Part shown: positions 1-7,694 of the stretch, in pieces | How positions within the stretch are numbered: the stretch's first letter is position 1 | Layout: each line of letters starts with the position of its first letter | Assembly: GCA_902791695.1 (NCBI GenBank) | Contig: CADAWR010000018.1 | Location: 1-37,277 of the forward strand | Direction: 5' to 3' | DNA from: an uncultured Bacteroidota bacterium | GTDB lineage: Bacteria; Bacteroidota; Bacteroidia; Bacteroidales; P3 | Length of the DNA stretch: 37,277 nucleotides | Program-made: the position numbers and the translations under genes | The notes under the pieces: generated by a model | What the model was told of the DNA's origin: nothing | The model's database searches: none | What the model saw: only the letters and a program-made list of their open reading frames with translations

Positions 1-540
1 GAGGTCATCCAGAAGATTCAGGCCGAGACCAACACCATCATCAATATCGAAGAAGAAGGCGAGTTCGGCATTGTCGACGTTGCCTCGTCGAACAAGGACG
101 ACATCGCTGCCGCCCTCAAGTGGATCAAGGACATCTGCACCGTCCCCGAGGTTGGTGATATCTTCAATGCCAAGGTCGTCTCGATTGTCGAGTTCGGCGC
201 CTTCATGGAGTTCCTGCCCGGCAAGGAAGGCCTGATGCACATCAGCGAGTACGAGTGGGGTCACCCCGCTACCCTCGAAGGCCTCATCAAGGAAGGTGAC
301 GAGTTCCAAGTGAAGGTCATCGCCTTCGACGAGAAGAACGGCAAGATCAAGCTCAGCCGCAAGGCCCTCCTGCCCAAGCCCGAAGGCTATGTGGAGGAGA
401 AGCCCGCCCGTGGCCCGCGCCGCGAAGGTGGCGACCGTGGTCCCCGCAAGGACGGTGACCGTGGTGGTCATGGCCGTCGCGAAGGCGGCAACGGTGGCGA
501 GCGCCGCAGCTCCGGCAACGGCGAAGGCCGCCGTCGCTAA
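1..540 (+). CDS. pnp: Polyribonucleotide nucleotidyltransferase, C-terminal end (partial)
   Basis: The reading frame is open from base 1 and ends at TAA 538-540, so only the last 179 residues are present. It starts inside the KH RNA-binding domain (about residues 1-55 of this fragment). An S1 RNA-binding domain follows, seen as VGDIFNAKVVSIVEFGAFM and GLMHISE, ending near KLSRKALL. The tail is a low-complexity Arg/Gly-rich extension (RREGGDRG type), common in Bacteroidetes PNPases and likely an unstructured RNA-binding tail. PNPase is a phosphorolytic 3'-5' exoribonuclease of mRNA decay; the two catalytic RNase PH domains lie upstream of the window. The KH-S1 order is diagnostic. A terminator follows directly. 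The partial 5' end is due to the window edge, not a break in the gene. Confidence 0.95.
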   Translation, partial: EVIQKIQAETNTIINIEEEGEFGIVDVASSNKDDIAAALKWIKDICTVPEVGDIFNAKVVSIVEFGAFMEFLPGKEGLMHISEYEWGHPATLEGLIKEGDEFQVKVIAFDEKNGKIKLSRKALLPKPEGYVEEKPARGPRREGGDRGPRKDGDRGGHGRREGGNGGERRSSGNGEGRRR

Positions 541-565
541 TCGGTCAAACAAATACTCTAAATAG

Positions 566-604
566 CATAGAAGCGAGACCATACGGCCTCGCTTCTATGT
601 TTTA
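566..604 (+). terminator. Rho-independent terminator of pnp
   Basis: A 12-bp perfect inverted repeat (566-577 with 588-599) has a 10-base loop and is followed by a short T-rich stretch (600-604). It lies 25 bases after the pnp stop. The convergent higA gene ends at 623, so the hairpin may also serve that strand. Confidence 0.85.
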
Positions 605-622
605 TAAAGGTTTTATGTAAGT

Positions 623-967
623 CTATAACACGGCTGCTGCACGACGGATGTTTTCCATCCAGTTGATAGTCTCCTTGTTTTTGCGGGCCGTTTGTAGGTT
701 GTACTTGGTCTGCAAGCGCATCAAAACATCGGCCGGCACATCCAGAGCGGCCTCGAACAGCAATGCAGTGGTTGTTGTCAGCGCACGGTGAGCGTTCAGT
801 ATTTCGTTCAGTACCGAGTATGACATGCCTACTGACTGTGCAAAGGCTCGCTGTGAAATGTTACGGGCTTCCAGTTCGTCTTTTATCACTTCACCTGGAT
901 GGGTCGAATAAAATGGCGTTAGGTTATTGGCAATCATATCGTCTTTTACTCCTTCAACGTGTACCAT
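623..967 (-). CDS. higA: HigA-type antitoxin (XRE family)
   Basis: 114 residues. The pattern TPFYSTHPGEVIKDELEARN, then ISQRAFAQSVGMSYSVLNEILNAHRALT, is the HigA version of the Cro/C1 (XRE) helix-turn-helix, at about residues 22-65. HigA binds and neutralises the HigB mRNA interferase and represses its own operon through the HTH. It lies 9 bases downstream of the higB stop, and toxin-before-antitoxin order is characteristic of hig loci. The C-terminal part (LQTKYNLQTARKNKETINWMENI) is typical of the family. The length is normal and nothing appears broken. Assignment rests on sequence pattern plus neighbour; the operator was not identified. Confidence 0.9.
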   Translation of the reverse strand: MVHVEGVKDDMIANNLTPFYSTHPGEVIKDELEARNISQRAFAQSVGMSYSVLNEILNAHRALTTTTALLFEAALDVPADVLMRLQTKYNLQTARKNKETINWMENIRRAAAVL

Positions 968-976
968 GGTAATATG

Positions 977-1294
977 TTATTTATAATGGTTTGACAATTC
1001 TGTTATATTGCATATTGTTGCCACCTGTTCGTTACCTTCGATGTGTTCGGTGAATTCGATGCGATACTTTTGTGTCACCCTCACCGAAGAGAAGCCTTCT
1101 TTATCTCCATGCAGGTGTTCATAGTGCAACCCTTTCCATAACGATAACATGTTGACATTCTCCGATTCAATCATAAGGTCTACCGTTTTGATATATCGTC
1201 TCACAACATCTGGTTGGAAACGATGTTTCTTGTCAGCAGAACTTCCTGTAACATACAGGTTTTTCAAATATTCTTTGTCAAAAGTTATCTTCAT
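977..1294 (-). CDS. higB: HigB-type toxin (RelE/ParE superfamily)
   Basis: 105 residues starting MKITFDKEYL. The core SLWKGLHYEHLHGDKEGFSS, then VRVTQKYRIEF, followed by ICNITELSNHYK, matches the HigB branch of RelE-like toxins, which cleave mRNA on the ribosome. I chose the ATG at 1294 over an in-frame TTG at 1306, because the TTG lies inside the -7 promoter box (TATCTTTG, 1311 to 1304), so it could not be on the transcript. The leader is therefore only a few bases. It forms an operon with higA. The protein has the usual family length. Toxicity itself cannot be judged from sequence. Confidence 0.85.
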   Translation of the reverse strand: MKITFDKEYLKNLYVTGSSADKKHRFQPDVVRRYIKTVDLMIESENVNMLSLWKGLHYEHLHGDKEGFSSVRVTQKYRIEFTEHIEGNEQVATICNITELSNHYK

Positions 1295-1303
1295 TTCGAG
1301 ATG

Positions 1304-1337
1304 CAAAGATACATACTTTTTTTAATATATTCGCAAA
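1304..1337 (-). promoter_or_regulatory. Promoter of higBA
   Basis: On the minus strand a -7 box TATCTTTG (1311 to 1304) lies 9 bases before the higB ATG. A TTTG (1337 to 1334) sits 22 bases upstream of it. This is the Bacteroidetes promoter form with a slightly long spacer. Confidence 0.65.
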
Positions 1338-1464
1338 AAAAGTGAATTAAATTTACAAGTGCTTGTTATACAATGATTATTGTTTGCTGCTTGTGTTGGG
1401 TCAAAGACGAAGCTATAGTGGGTCATATATCCCTGATACATTGCTATATAGTACTCTATTGGTT

Positions 1465-1508
1465 TTGCTCCCCTATTGCTCCCCTTTTGTTCCCGTTTTG
1501 GGTGCCTA
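1465..1508. repeat. 11-bp phased intergenic array, divergent region 1
   Basis: Near-identical units beginning TTGCTCCCC, TTGCTCCCC, TTGTTCCCG and TTGGGTGCC start at 1465, 1476, 1487 and 1498, an exact 11-bp period. The array sits between divergent higB and the DUF6266-like gene. Weaker 11-base phasing may extend to both sides (about 1410-1560). The rest of the 300-bp spacer shows no gene. See the arrays at 11189, 22351 and 36166. Confidence 0.75.
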
Positions 1509-1596
1509 TATGGTAACTCTATACTAAATATACTGTTCCTCCGTTCTTCATTATATCAGATTGTATTCAGATTCCCTTCGGGGTAATACCTATACT

Positions 1597-2385
1597 ATGG
1601 CAAAGGTAAGACCATCCATCATAGAGCAGACGGGTACCATCGGCGACCGTGTCTTCTACACCCGCTTCGGCAAGCAGTTCAGTCGCAGCAAGGCCACATC
1701 GTTCAACGACAACAAGTCGGAGGCGCAGCTGCGGCAGCGTGCGCTCTTCAAGGCCATGCAGCACACCTCCTCCATCCTCGGCTCCGTCATCCAGCGCGGT
1801 CTCGCCAAGGAGGCCCACGCCCACGGGCATGTCGAGAACAACGAGTTTGCCAAAATCAACAAGCAATGCTTCACCTACGCCGACGGCACGGTGCATATCG
1901 ACTACCCCCGCCTGATTCTCTCCACCGGCCCGATAGCCCGCGTGGATTTTACCAATTGCCATGCCGATGGCCTGCATGTGGAGCTACAGTTCGAGCCCTA
2001 CATCGGAGCCAATCATGCAAACCTCGACGATGTAGTCTTCATCTATGCTGTCGAGTTTCAGGTGGAGGTCTGCCAACTCGTGGCCTTTGCCGAGCGGCGA
2101 GCCGCCAGCGTCGCCTTCGACCTGCCCGACCTCAGCGATGAAACCGACAACCCCATCACTTTACTTGGCAGTGACGTTACTTCATCTCGGCATAGCAATC
2201 AAGCTTGCTTGCGCTCGACTTCCGTAACGTTCCATCTCTATGCCATCGTCGAGGCCGCCAATACCGCCTGCGTCTCGACCCTCTCCCCCGACGAGAAGAA
2301 AGCCGACAAGAGCCATCGAAATATCAACCGCCGTGTGTCGCCGTCGATATTCATCGGCACCATTACAGTTGGCTCAGCTAATTGA
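1597..2385 (+). CDS. DUF6266-like protein of unknown function, with inserted element
   Basis: 262 residues from ATG 1597; an upstream in-frame TTG at 1561 is less likely. The N-terminus (MAKVRPSIIEQTGTIGDRVF, then YTRFGKQFSRSKA) resembles the start of the Bacteroidetes DUF6266 family, whose function is unknown. That is followed by a stretch of the form NKSEAQLRQRALFKAMQH. I see no signal peptide or membrane segment. The C-terminal half includes a segment (DVTSSRHSNQACLRSTSVT, from 2171-2230) that looks foreign and coincides with a palindromic DNA element inserted in frame. The gene ends just before the promoter of the Bro-N gene. Its divergent neighbour is higB. Family assignment is moderate because it rests on the first 60 residues. 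Confidence 0.7.
   Translation: MAKVRPSIIEQTGTIGDRVFYTRFGKQFSRSKATSFNDNKSEAQLRQRALFKAMQHTSSILGSVIQRGLAKEAHAHGHVENNEFAKINKQCFTYADGTVHIDYPRLILSTGPIARVDFTNCHADGLHVELQFEPYIGANHANLDDVVFIYAVEFQVEVCQLVAFAERRAASVAFDLPDLSDETDNPITLLGSDVTSSRHSNQACLRSTSVTFHLYAIVEAANTACVSTLSPDEKKADKSHRNINRRVSPSIFIGTITVGSAN
2174..2230. repeat. 57-bp palindrome-ended element inside the DUF6266-like gene
   Basis: The element is bounded by perfect 7-base inverted repeats (ACGTTAC at 2174-2180, GTAACGT at 2224-2230). Its length is 57 bp, 19 codons, so the reading frame survives. Inside it is the sub-palindrome-like AGCAATCAAGCTTGCTTGCG. From memory, closely similar translated strings occur in unrelated Bacteroidetes proteins, which suggests a dispersed small repeat. 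A short direct repeat (ACGTT...CATCTC) occurs at both ends. Confidence 0.55.
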
Positions 2386-2386
2386 T

Positions 2387-2417
2387 TTTGCTGTGTCAGA
2401 AAAAAAGTGTATCTTTG
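2387..2417 (+). promoter_or_regulatory. Promoter of the Bro-N/DinD-like gene
   Basis: TTTG at 2387-2390, a 19-base spacer, and TATCTTTG at 2410-2417 match the Bacteroidetes consensus exactly. It lies 21 bases before the ATG at 2439 and just after the preceding stop. Confidence 0.85.
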
Positions 2418-2438
2418 CAGTCGAAATAACATAAAAGA

Positions 2439-3302
2439 ATGCGTACTGAGAATATGACCCAGCAGAACGCCATACAGATATTTGAAGGCAACCAGGTTCG
2501 CGTTGCATGGAACGAAGAGGAAGAGAAATATTATTTCTCCATCGTTGATATTGTGCAGATATTGACCGACAGCAAGGATGTCAAGCAGTACGTCAAGCGT
2601 ATGCGTGCTCGTGATTCAGAACTCAATGCCAGGTGGGGTACAATTTGTACCCCTACTGAAATGACAGCCGCCGATGGAAAGAACTACAAGACCCAGGCTG
2701 CCGACCTTGAAGGAATATTTCGCATCATCCAATCCATTCCTTCCAAGAAGGCGGAACCCATCAAACAGTGGCTCTCCGAGGTTGGCGCGCAACGCATTGA
2801 CCAGATGATCGACCCCGAGTTGACGTTCCAGATGGCCGTAGAGGATTACCGCCGTCAAGGGTATAGCGAACGCTGGATAGAAAACCGTCTCAAGTCCATA
2901 CGCACGCGCAAGGAACTGACTGACGAGTGGGAGCGTTCGGGGGTGAAAGAGCAGAAAGACTTCGCCATCCTGACCGACATCCTCACCAAGGCGTGGAGCG
3001 GTATGAATACAGGTGAATACAAACGATATAAGGGGCTTACGAAGGAGAATCTGAGAGACAATATGACCACCCTTGAGCTGGCTTTGAACACGTTGGCTGA
3101 AGCTGCCACCACCGAGGTATCGCGTAACCGTAATCCGAAGACCATGCAGGAGAACAAGCAGGTGGCACAGAGTGGCGGGAAAGCAGCCAAAGTGGCCCGC
3201 GAGGAGGTGGAGAAGCAGGTGGGCCACAGCGTCATCTCCCGTAAACGAGCCTCCGATTACCTGCTGCCTACGGAAGACGCTGAAATAAAAGAAATAGAAT
3301 AA
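2439..3302 (+). CDS. Bro-N domain, DinD-like protein
   Basis: 287 residues. A Bro-N (phage antirepressor/baculovirus BRO N-terminal) domain occupies about residues 8-115: IQIFEGNQVRVAWNEEEEKY, FSIVDIVQIL, MTAADGKNYKTQAADLEGIF. The rest (PELTFQMAVEDYRRQGYSER, LTDILTKAWSGMNTGEYKR, ALNTLAEAATTEVSR) resembles DinD-type proteins. Related DinD in E. coli is a DNA-damage-inducible RecA inhibitor; this protein's role in Bacteroidales is not established and the link is inferential. It is a single gene from its own consensus promoter; an alternative ATG lies at 2454. A Bro-N domain also heads the Fic protein at 9497 and a stub at 8397, so this domain recurs within 8 kb. No truncation is visible. Confidence 0.85.
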   Translation: MRTENMTQQNAIQIFEGNQVRVAWNEEEEKYYFSIVDIVQILTDSKDVKQYVKRMRARDSELNARWGTICTPTEMTAADGKNYKTQAADLEGIFRIIQSIPSKKAEPIKQWLSEVGAQRIDQMIDPELTFQMAVEDYRRQGYSERWIENRLKSIRTRKELTDEWERSGVKEQKDFAILTDILTKAWSGMNTGEYKRYKGLTKENLRDNMTTLELALNTLAEAATTEVSRNRNPKTMQENKQVAQSGGKAAKVAREEVEKQVGHSVISRKRASDYLLPTEDAEIKEIE

Positions 3303-3317
3303 TATTGCAAAATTTTG

Positions 3318-3325
3318 TATCTTTG
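3318..3325 (+). promoter_or_regulatory. -7 promoter box upstream of the first Fic gene
   Basis: TATCTTTG at 3318-3325 is followed by GCA, as at other promoters here; no convincing -33 TTTG was found at the right distance. Transcription from it would give a leader of about 160 bases before the Fic ATG at 3490. That leader holds a short hairpin (GGTGGT 3390-3395 with ACCACC 3399-3404). It also holds a 12-base direct repeat (AAGGTGGTATGA at 3388 and 3452). Confidence 0.5.
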
Positions 3326-3330
3326 CAGTC

Positions 3331-3399
3331 GATAAATCTACGGAATATCACGAAGTAATCAACGGAGAAACTGCGATATTTGCCTCAAAGGTGGTATGA
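3331..3399 (+). pseudogene. Possible 22-codon gene stub without a start codon
   Basis: The frame reads DKSTEYHEVINGETAIFASKVV then stop, directly after a -7 promoter box. It has protein-like composition but no start codon, and I do not recognise the family. Position and size resemble the stubs at 8287 and 8397, so it may be the residue of a replaced gene. It could equally be chance. Confidence 0.25.
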
Positions 3400-3489
3400 C
3401 CACCACTTAAATAGGTAGTATATACAATAAAAACGAAAGAAGTGCGTTAGTAAGGTGGTATGAACCCCATATAATATAGTGGTACGCTT

Positions 3490-4563
3490 ATGAAGATAGA
3501 AGAAATATACAACGACTGGAAGGCTCTTTTCCCGCTGTCGGAGAAGCATGTGGAGCTGTTGCGTAACAAGTTTACGACCGAATACAACTACAACAGCAAC
3601 CACATCGAGGGCAACACGCTGACCTATGGGCAGACGGAGTTGCTCCTGCTGTTTGGCAAGGTGAGCGGCGAAGGAGACCTGAAGGACTTTGTTGATATGA
3701 AAGCCAGTCAGGTGGGCGTTGAGATGGTGATGGAAGCCGTGCACGACAAAGGCATACCGCTGACGCAGAACTTCATCCGCCAACTGCACAAGGTGCTTCT
3801 GCGCGAGGACTACACCGTCTATCGCGACCTTCCTGGAGGTGGACAGACGAGTTATACCGTCCATGCCGGACAGTATAAGACGCGTCCCAACAGCGTCATT
3901 ACCCGATATGGCGACCGTTTCGAATATGCTTCGCCCGAAGAAACGGCCTCGCTGATGAGCGACCTTGTGGATTGGTACAACGCTGCCGAGCAGGAGGGCA
4001 AGCTGTCGCCTGTGGAGCTGGCTGCTTTGTTCCATTACCGCTACATCCGCATCCACCCCTTCGAAGACGGCAACGGACGCATCGCCCGCCTGATGGTGAA
4101 CTACATTATGGCCCGTCACGGGTGGCCCATGATAGTCATCCGCAACCGCAAGAAGGCTGAATACCTTGAGGCCCTGCATCGTGCTGACCAGAAAATAGGC
4201 AAAGTGCCCTCCGACGGTGCTCACGCCACCATAGGCAAGATTGCTTCCTTCCTTGCCTTCTTCCGCCAGACGGTGTGCGAGGAGATGCAATGCGAGATAG
4301 ACATCGTGAGGAATGCCGACAAGGACACCTGGTGGTACGACGGTCAGCGGATCCACTTCAGGAGTGGGAACGGCAGTCGCCTGCTTGCGCTCCTGCGTGA
4401 CAAGCCCTTCGTCACCTTCTCCGAGATAGCGGACTACCTGTCGGTCAACCGTTCTGCCGTACAGAAGCAGGTAGAGAGCTTCCGCAAGAAAGGCTATCTC
4501 GACCGCCGCGACGACGGTAGCTGGCATGTTTTGGCATTGAACTCAAACATCAAAAAAGCATAG
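3490..4563 (+). CDS. Fic family protein with N-terminal inhibitory motif and C-terminal winged helix
   Basis: 357 residues. The catalytic Fic motif HPFEDGNGRIAR starts at His189; Fic enzymes usually transfer AMP from ATP to a hydroxyl side chain of a target protein. The N-terminal SNHIEGN (Ser36, Glu40, Gly41) fits the autoinhibitory (S/T)xxxE(G/N) motif, making this a class II (intramolecularly inhibited) Fic. Before the core lies a stretch of the form YKTRPNSVITRYGDRFEYA. The C-terminus (VTFSEIADYLSVNRSAVQKQ, VESFRKKGYLDRR) is a winged helix-turn-helix, suggesting DNA binding or autoregulation. It precedes the restriction-modification gene by 47 bases on the same strand, although that gene has its own -7 box. 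The AMPylation target is unknown. All key residues are present. Confidence 0.93.
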   Translation: MKIEEIYNDWKALFPLSEKHVELLRNKFTTEYNYNSNHIEGNTLTYGQTELLLLFGKVSGEGDLKDFVDMKASQVGVEMVMEAVHDKGIPLTQNFIRQLHKVLLREDYTVYRDLPGGGQTSYTVHAGQYKTRPNSVITRYGDRFEYASPEETASLMSDLVDWYNAAEQEGKLSPVELAALFHYRYIRIHPFEDGNGRIARLMVNYIMARHGWPMIVIRNRKKAEYLEALHRADQKIGKVPSDGAHATIGKIASFLAFFRQTVCEEMQCEIDIVRNADKDTWWYDGQRIHFRSGNGSRLLALLRDKPFVTFSEIADYLSVNRSAVQKQVESFRKKGYLDRRDDGSWHVLALNSNIKKA

Positions 4564-4580
4564 ACATTGCTCTACTTTCG

Positions 4581-4588
4581 TATCTTTG
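4581..4588 (+). promoter_or_regulatory. -7 box upstream of the restriction-modification gene
   Basis: TATCTTTG at 4581-4588, followed by CA, lies 22 bases before the ATG at 4611. No good TTTG sits at the expected -33 position. Confidence 0.55.
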
Positions 4589-4610
4589 CAAATTGCAAAT
4601 ATAGAACAAT

Positions 4611-7600
4611 ATGTTATTCCAAAAGAACATACTGAAGAAATACAATGCGACGCTTGCACCCGAAAATGTAGAGCGTTCGTGGGTGCAATATAAGAGTTAT
4701 TTTCTCAACCCCGAGATACAGCAGAATATCCGCCAGTCGAACGAAGAGCAGTTCCAGGAGGGCTTCCTCCGCGAGCTATTCGTCAAAGTGCTGGGATATA
4801 CCCTCAATCCCTCGCCCGACTATAACCTCATCACCGAACAAAAGAACGAGACCGACTCCAAGAAAGCCGACGGCGCCATACTGCAGGACGGGAAAGTCAT
4901 AGGCGTTATCGAACTGAAAGACCATAAGACCACCGACCTATCAAAAGTCGAAGCACAAGCTTTCAATTACAAGAGTCAGCATCCCGATGCCCGTCTGGTA
5001 GTCATCTCCAACTTCGAGAAACTGCGCCTCTATATCGACAATGCTGTCGAGTATCGCGAGTGGAACCTTTTCCATATTTCAGAGCAAGAGTTCAGCGAGC
5101 TGTATCTCTGCCTTGCATGGCCACAAGTGCAACGAGGTGTGGCTTGCACGATGAAACAAGAGTCGGTGTCCAACGAAGACCAAATCACAAAAGCCCTCTA
5201 CAAAGACTATTCGCAATTCAAACGAGTCCTCTTTGCCGACATCATTGCCCGTAACCCTTACCAAGAAGGTAACGCTTGGGCAACAGACGAGAAAGCGTGG
5301 CAGCTTCTGCTCTTCAAAAAGACACAGAAATTGCTCGACCGCCTGCTCTTCATCTTCTTTGCAGAAGACGGTGGTTTGCTGCCGCCCAACTCGATGATTC
5401 AGATTATCGACCAGTGGGAAAAACTGAGAGATTTGGATGCGTATGTACCCCTTTATGACCGAATAAAGAAGTATTTCGGCTACATGAACACCGGCTTTCA
5501 AGGCAAGAAGTACGACATATTCGCATACAATGGAGGTCTCTTCAAGCCCGACGAGGTGCTGGATAATATCGTCATCAGCGACGAGCCCTTGGTGGAGCAC
5601 ACCCGCCGACTCTCCACATACGACTTCGAGAGCGAGGTTGACGTGAACATTCTCGGCCATATCTTCGAGAACTCGTTGTCGGAAATCGAGGAAGTGAGCC
5701 AACAGATCAGCAGCGGCGAGACCCCGAAAACCTCCAAGCGCAAGCAGGACGGCGTGTTCTACACACCGCAGTATATCACCAAGTATATCGTTGAAAATAC
5801 CGTCGGCCGTCTCTGTGCAGAGAAGAAGAGCGAGTTGGGCATCGTCGAGGAAGAGTATTTCGCCGATAAGAACCGCCAGAAACAAACCAAGCTGAAACTG
5901 CTCGAGAAACTGAACCAATACCGTGAATGGCTGCTGCAACTCACCATTCTCGACCCTGCTTGCGGCAGTGGTGCCTTTCTCAATGCTGCGCTGCAGTTCC
6001 TTATGGCCGAGCATTCCCTTATTGACGAGATGCAGGCGAAAATCACGGGCGACGCCATCGTCTTCCAAGGAATTGAAAACAGCATCCTGGAAAACAACCT
6101 CTATGGCGTAGATATCAATGAAGAGAGTGTCGAGATTGCACAGCTGGCCCTCTGGTTGCGTACCGCCAAACCTCGCCGCAAACTCAACACACTTAACAAG
6201 AACATTAAGTGCGGCAACTCCCTTATCAGCGACCCCGCCGTTGCAGGAGACAAAGCCTTCGACTGGCAGAAAGAGTTCCCTCAAGTCTTCGAGAAAGGCG
6301 GCTTTGATGTGGTGATTGGTAATCCGCCGTATGTAAATGCAATAGAATTGAAAAAAAGTTACTCTGATGAAGAATACAGCTATCTGAAAAAGAACTACTC
6401 TACAGCCAAAGGAACCGTAGACCTATATGTATATTTCTTTGAAAAAGGATTGAATCTGCTTAAACCTAATGGGGTACTTGCATATATTACACCCAATAGA
6501 TATCTTTCTGCAAGTTATGGTACCACATTACGACAACATATTATCAGCAATTACTCATTTTACCAACTAATTGATTATTCTGACAAGAAGGTTTTTGAAG
6601 ATGCATCAACCTATCCTGTTATCACTATGATTCAAAACGGATACAACAATTATGTCCTATGTGGAAAGTTCGATGATAATCATGAGTTAGTATGCAAAGA
6701 ATACCCTTCAGACAAACTTGACATTCTGGAAAACACCATTTTGGGATTCCTCTTAAATGATAAATTATCAATAACACAAAAAGTTATAAAACAAAGCCAA
6801 CCGTTATCTATTATTGGAGAAATAAATGCCACCTCAACCGCAAAGGAGGCGGATGACTATGCACCACTTATAACCGAAGATTACTGCGGTTATAAACTCA
6901 TTAATACTGGTACAATTGACCCATACTTTTCCATGTGGGGAATTTCCACATTTACTAAAAAAGGGACACAATATCTTACCCCATATCTTCCATCCGGTGA
7001 TGATATAATATCACCAAATAGACATGCTTTGTATTCTTCCCCAAAGATTATAATTTCAAAAATAGGCCTTTCATGTGAGGCTTTTTACGACAAGGAGGGT
7101 AAATACGCATCTATTGATACCAATTGCATCCATTCTTTTAAAGATGGTTTTATTCCAGAGTACATTTTGTGTTGGCTGAACTCAAAACTATACAACTACA
7201 TGTTTGAATGTCTGTTTGATGGGTTAAGGATGTCTGGTGGATATCTGCTTTATTCTGCCCCAAACCTTAAAAACACATACATTAAAGATATTTCAACAGA
7301 AGACCAACAACCGTTTGTGGTTCTTGCTGACAAAATGTTCTCCCTGAACTCACAACTTCATGAGAAGCGGAGTCGTTTCCTGCGTCGCTTGACGGAGAAT
7401 ATCGAAGGTGTGAAGATAACGACAGCCTTACAGACATTCGACCAGATGGACTTCGCTGCCTTTGTGGCAGAGCTGAAGAAGCAGAAAATCAAACTTACCC
7501 TCCCACAGCAGGACGAGTGGGAAGACTATTTCCGCCAGTATGCCGACGCTTGCCACCAACTCACCAACCAAATCGCTGCCACCGACCGAGAAATCGACCT

Positions 7601-7694
7601 CCGCGTATATCACCTCTACGGCCTCACCTACGACGAAGTACTCACCGTCGACCCCAATACAACCATCACCAAACTGGAATACGAAAACAAATGA
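4611..7694 (+). CDS. Single-chain type IIG-like restriction-modification enzyme (Eco57I-type methylase)
   Basis: 1027 residues, typical of type IIG enzymes that fuse nuclease, N6-adenine methyltransferase and target recognition in one chain. The N-terminal nuclease is of the PD-(D/E)xK kind: Asp87, then Glu101-Leu-Lys103 in GVIELKD. The methylase has the SAM-binding motif ILDPACGSGAF (Asp448) and the catalytic motif IGNPPY (Asn571-Tyr574), which indicate N6-adenine methylation. A TaqI/Eco57I-like target-recognition domain follows, at about residues 575-910, then a helical C-terminus. Base composition changes sharply: bases about 6335-7340, encoding the recognition block, are AT-rich against GC-rich flanks. 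This suggests the block was replaced by recombination. It overlaps the pentapeptide gene by 4 bases. Recognition sequence cannot be read from sequence. No frameshift is seen. Confidence 0.92.
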   Translation: MLFQKNILKKYNATLAPENVERSWVQYKSYFLNPEIQQNIRQSNEEQFQEGFLRELFVKVLGYTLNPSPDYNLITEQKNETDSKKADGAILQDGKVIGVIELKDHKTTDLSKVEAQAFNYKSQHPDARLVVISNFEKLRLYIDNAVEYREWNLFHISEQEFSELYLCLAWPQVQRGVACTMKQESVSNEDQITKALYKDYSQFKRVLFADIIARNPYQEGNAWATDEKAWQLLLFKKTQKLLDRLLFIFFAEDGGLLPPNSMIQIIDQWEKLRDLDAYVPLYDRIKKYFGYMNTGFQGKKYDIFAYNGGLFKPDEVLDNIVISDEPLVEHTRRLSTYDFESEVDVNILGHIFENSLSEIEEVSQQISSGETPKTSKRKQDGVFYTPQYITKYIVENTVGRLCAEKKSELGIVEEEYFADKNRQKQTKLKLLEKLNQYREWLLQLTILDPACGSGAFLNAALQFLMAEHSLIDEMQAKITGDAIVFQGIENSILENNLYGVDINEESVEIAQLALWLRTAKPRRKLNTLNKNIKCGNSLISDPAVAGDKAFDWQKEFPQVFEKGGFDVVIGNPPYVNAIELKKSYSDEEYSYLKKNYSTAKGTVDLYVYFFEKGLNLLKPNGVLAYITPNRYLSASYGTTLRQHIISNYSFYQLIDYSDKKVFEDASTYPVITMIQNGYNNYVLCGKFDDNHELVCKEYPSDKLDILENTILGFLLNDKLSITQKVIKQSQPLSIIGEINATSTAKEADDYAPLITEDYCGYKLINTGTIDPYFSMWGISTFTKKGTQYLTPYLPSGDDIISPNRHALYSSPKIIISKIGLSCEAFYDKEGKYASIDTNCIHSFKDGFIPEYILCWLNSKLYNYMFECLFDGLRMSGGYLLYSAPNLKNTYIKDISTEDQQPFVVLADKMFSLNSQLHEKRSRFLRRLTENIEGVKITTALQTFDQMDFAAFVAELKKQKIKLTLPQQDEWEDYFRQYADACHQLTNQIAATDREIDLRVYHLYGLTYDEVLTVDPNTTITKLEYENK

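Noticed and set aside
2635-2653. Perfect 19-base palindrome (GGGGTACAA-T-TTGTACCCC) inside the Bro-N/DinD gene
   Set aside because: It coincides with the coding of WGTICTP in what looks like a conserved part of the domain, so coding constraint can explain it. No second copy was seen nearby.
3385-4527. Long open frame on the minus strand, opposite the first Fic gene
   Set aside because: The Fic frame on the plus strand carries a complete catalytic motif and domain structure. The minus-strand frame shows no recognisable domain and reflects codon bias.
7517-7690. Upstream extension of the pentapeptide-repeat gene
   Set aside because: The extension is Arg/Pro-rich and overlaps the restriction enzyme in another frame. 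ATG 7691 at the ATGA overlap gives a normal membrane-anchored N-terminus.
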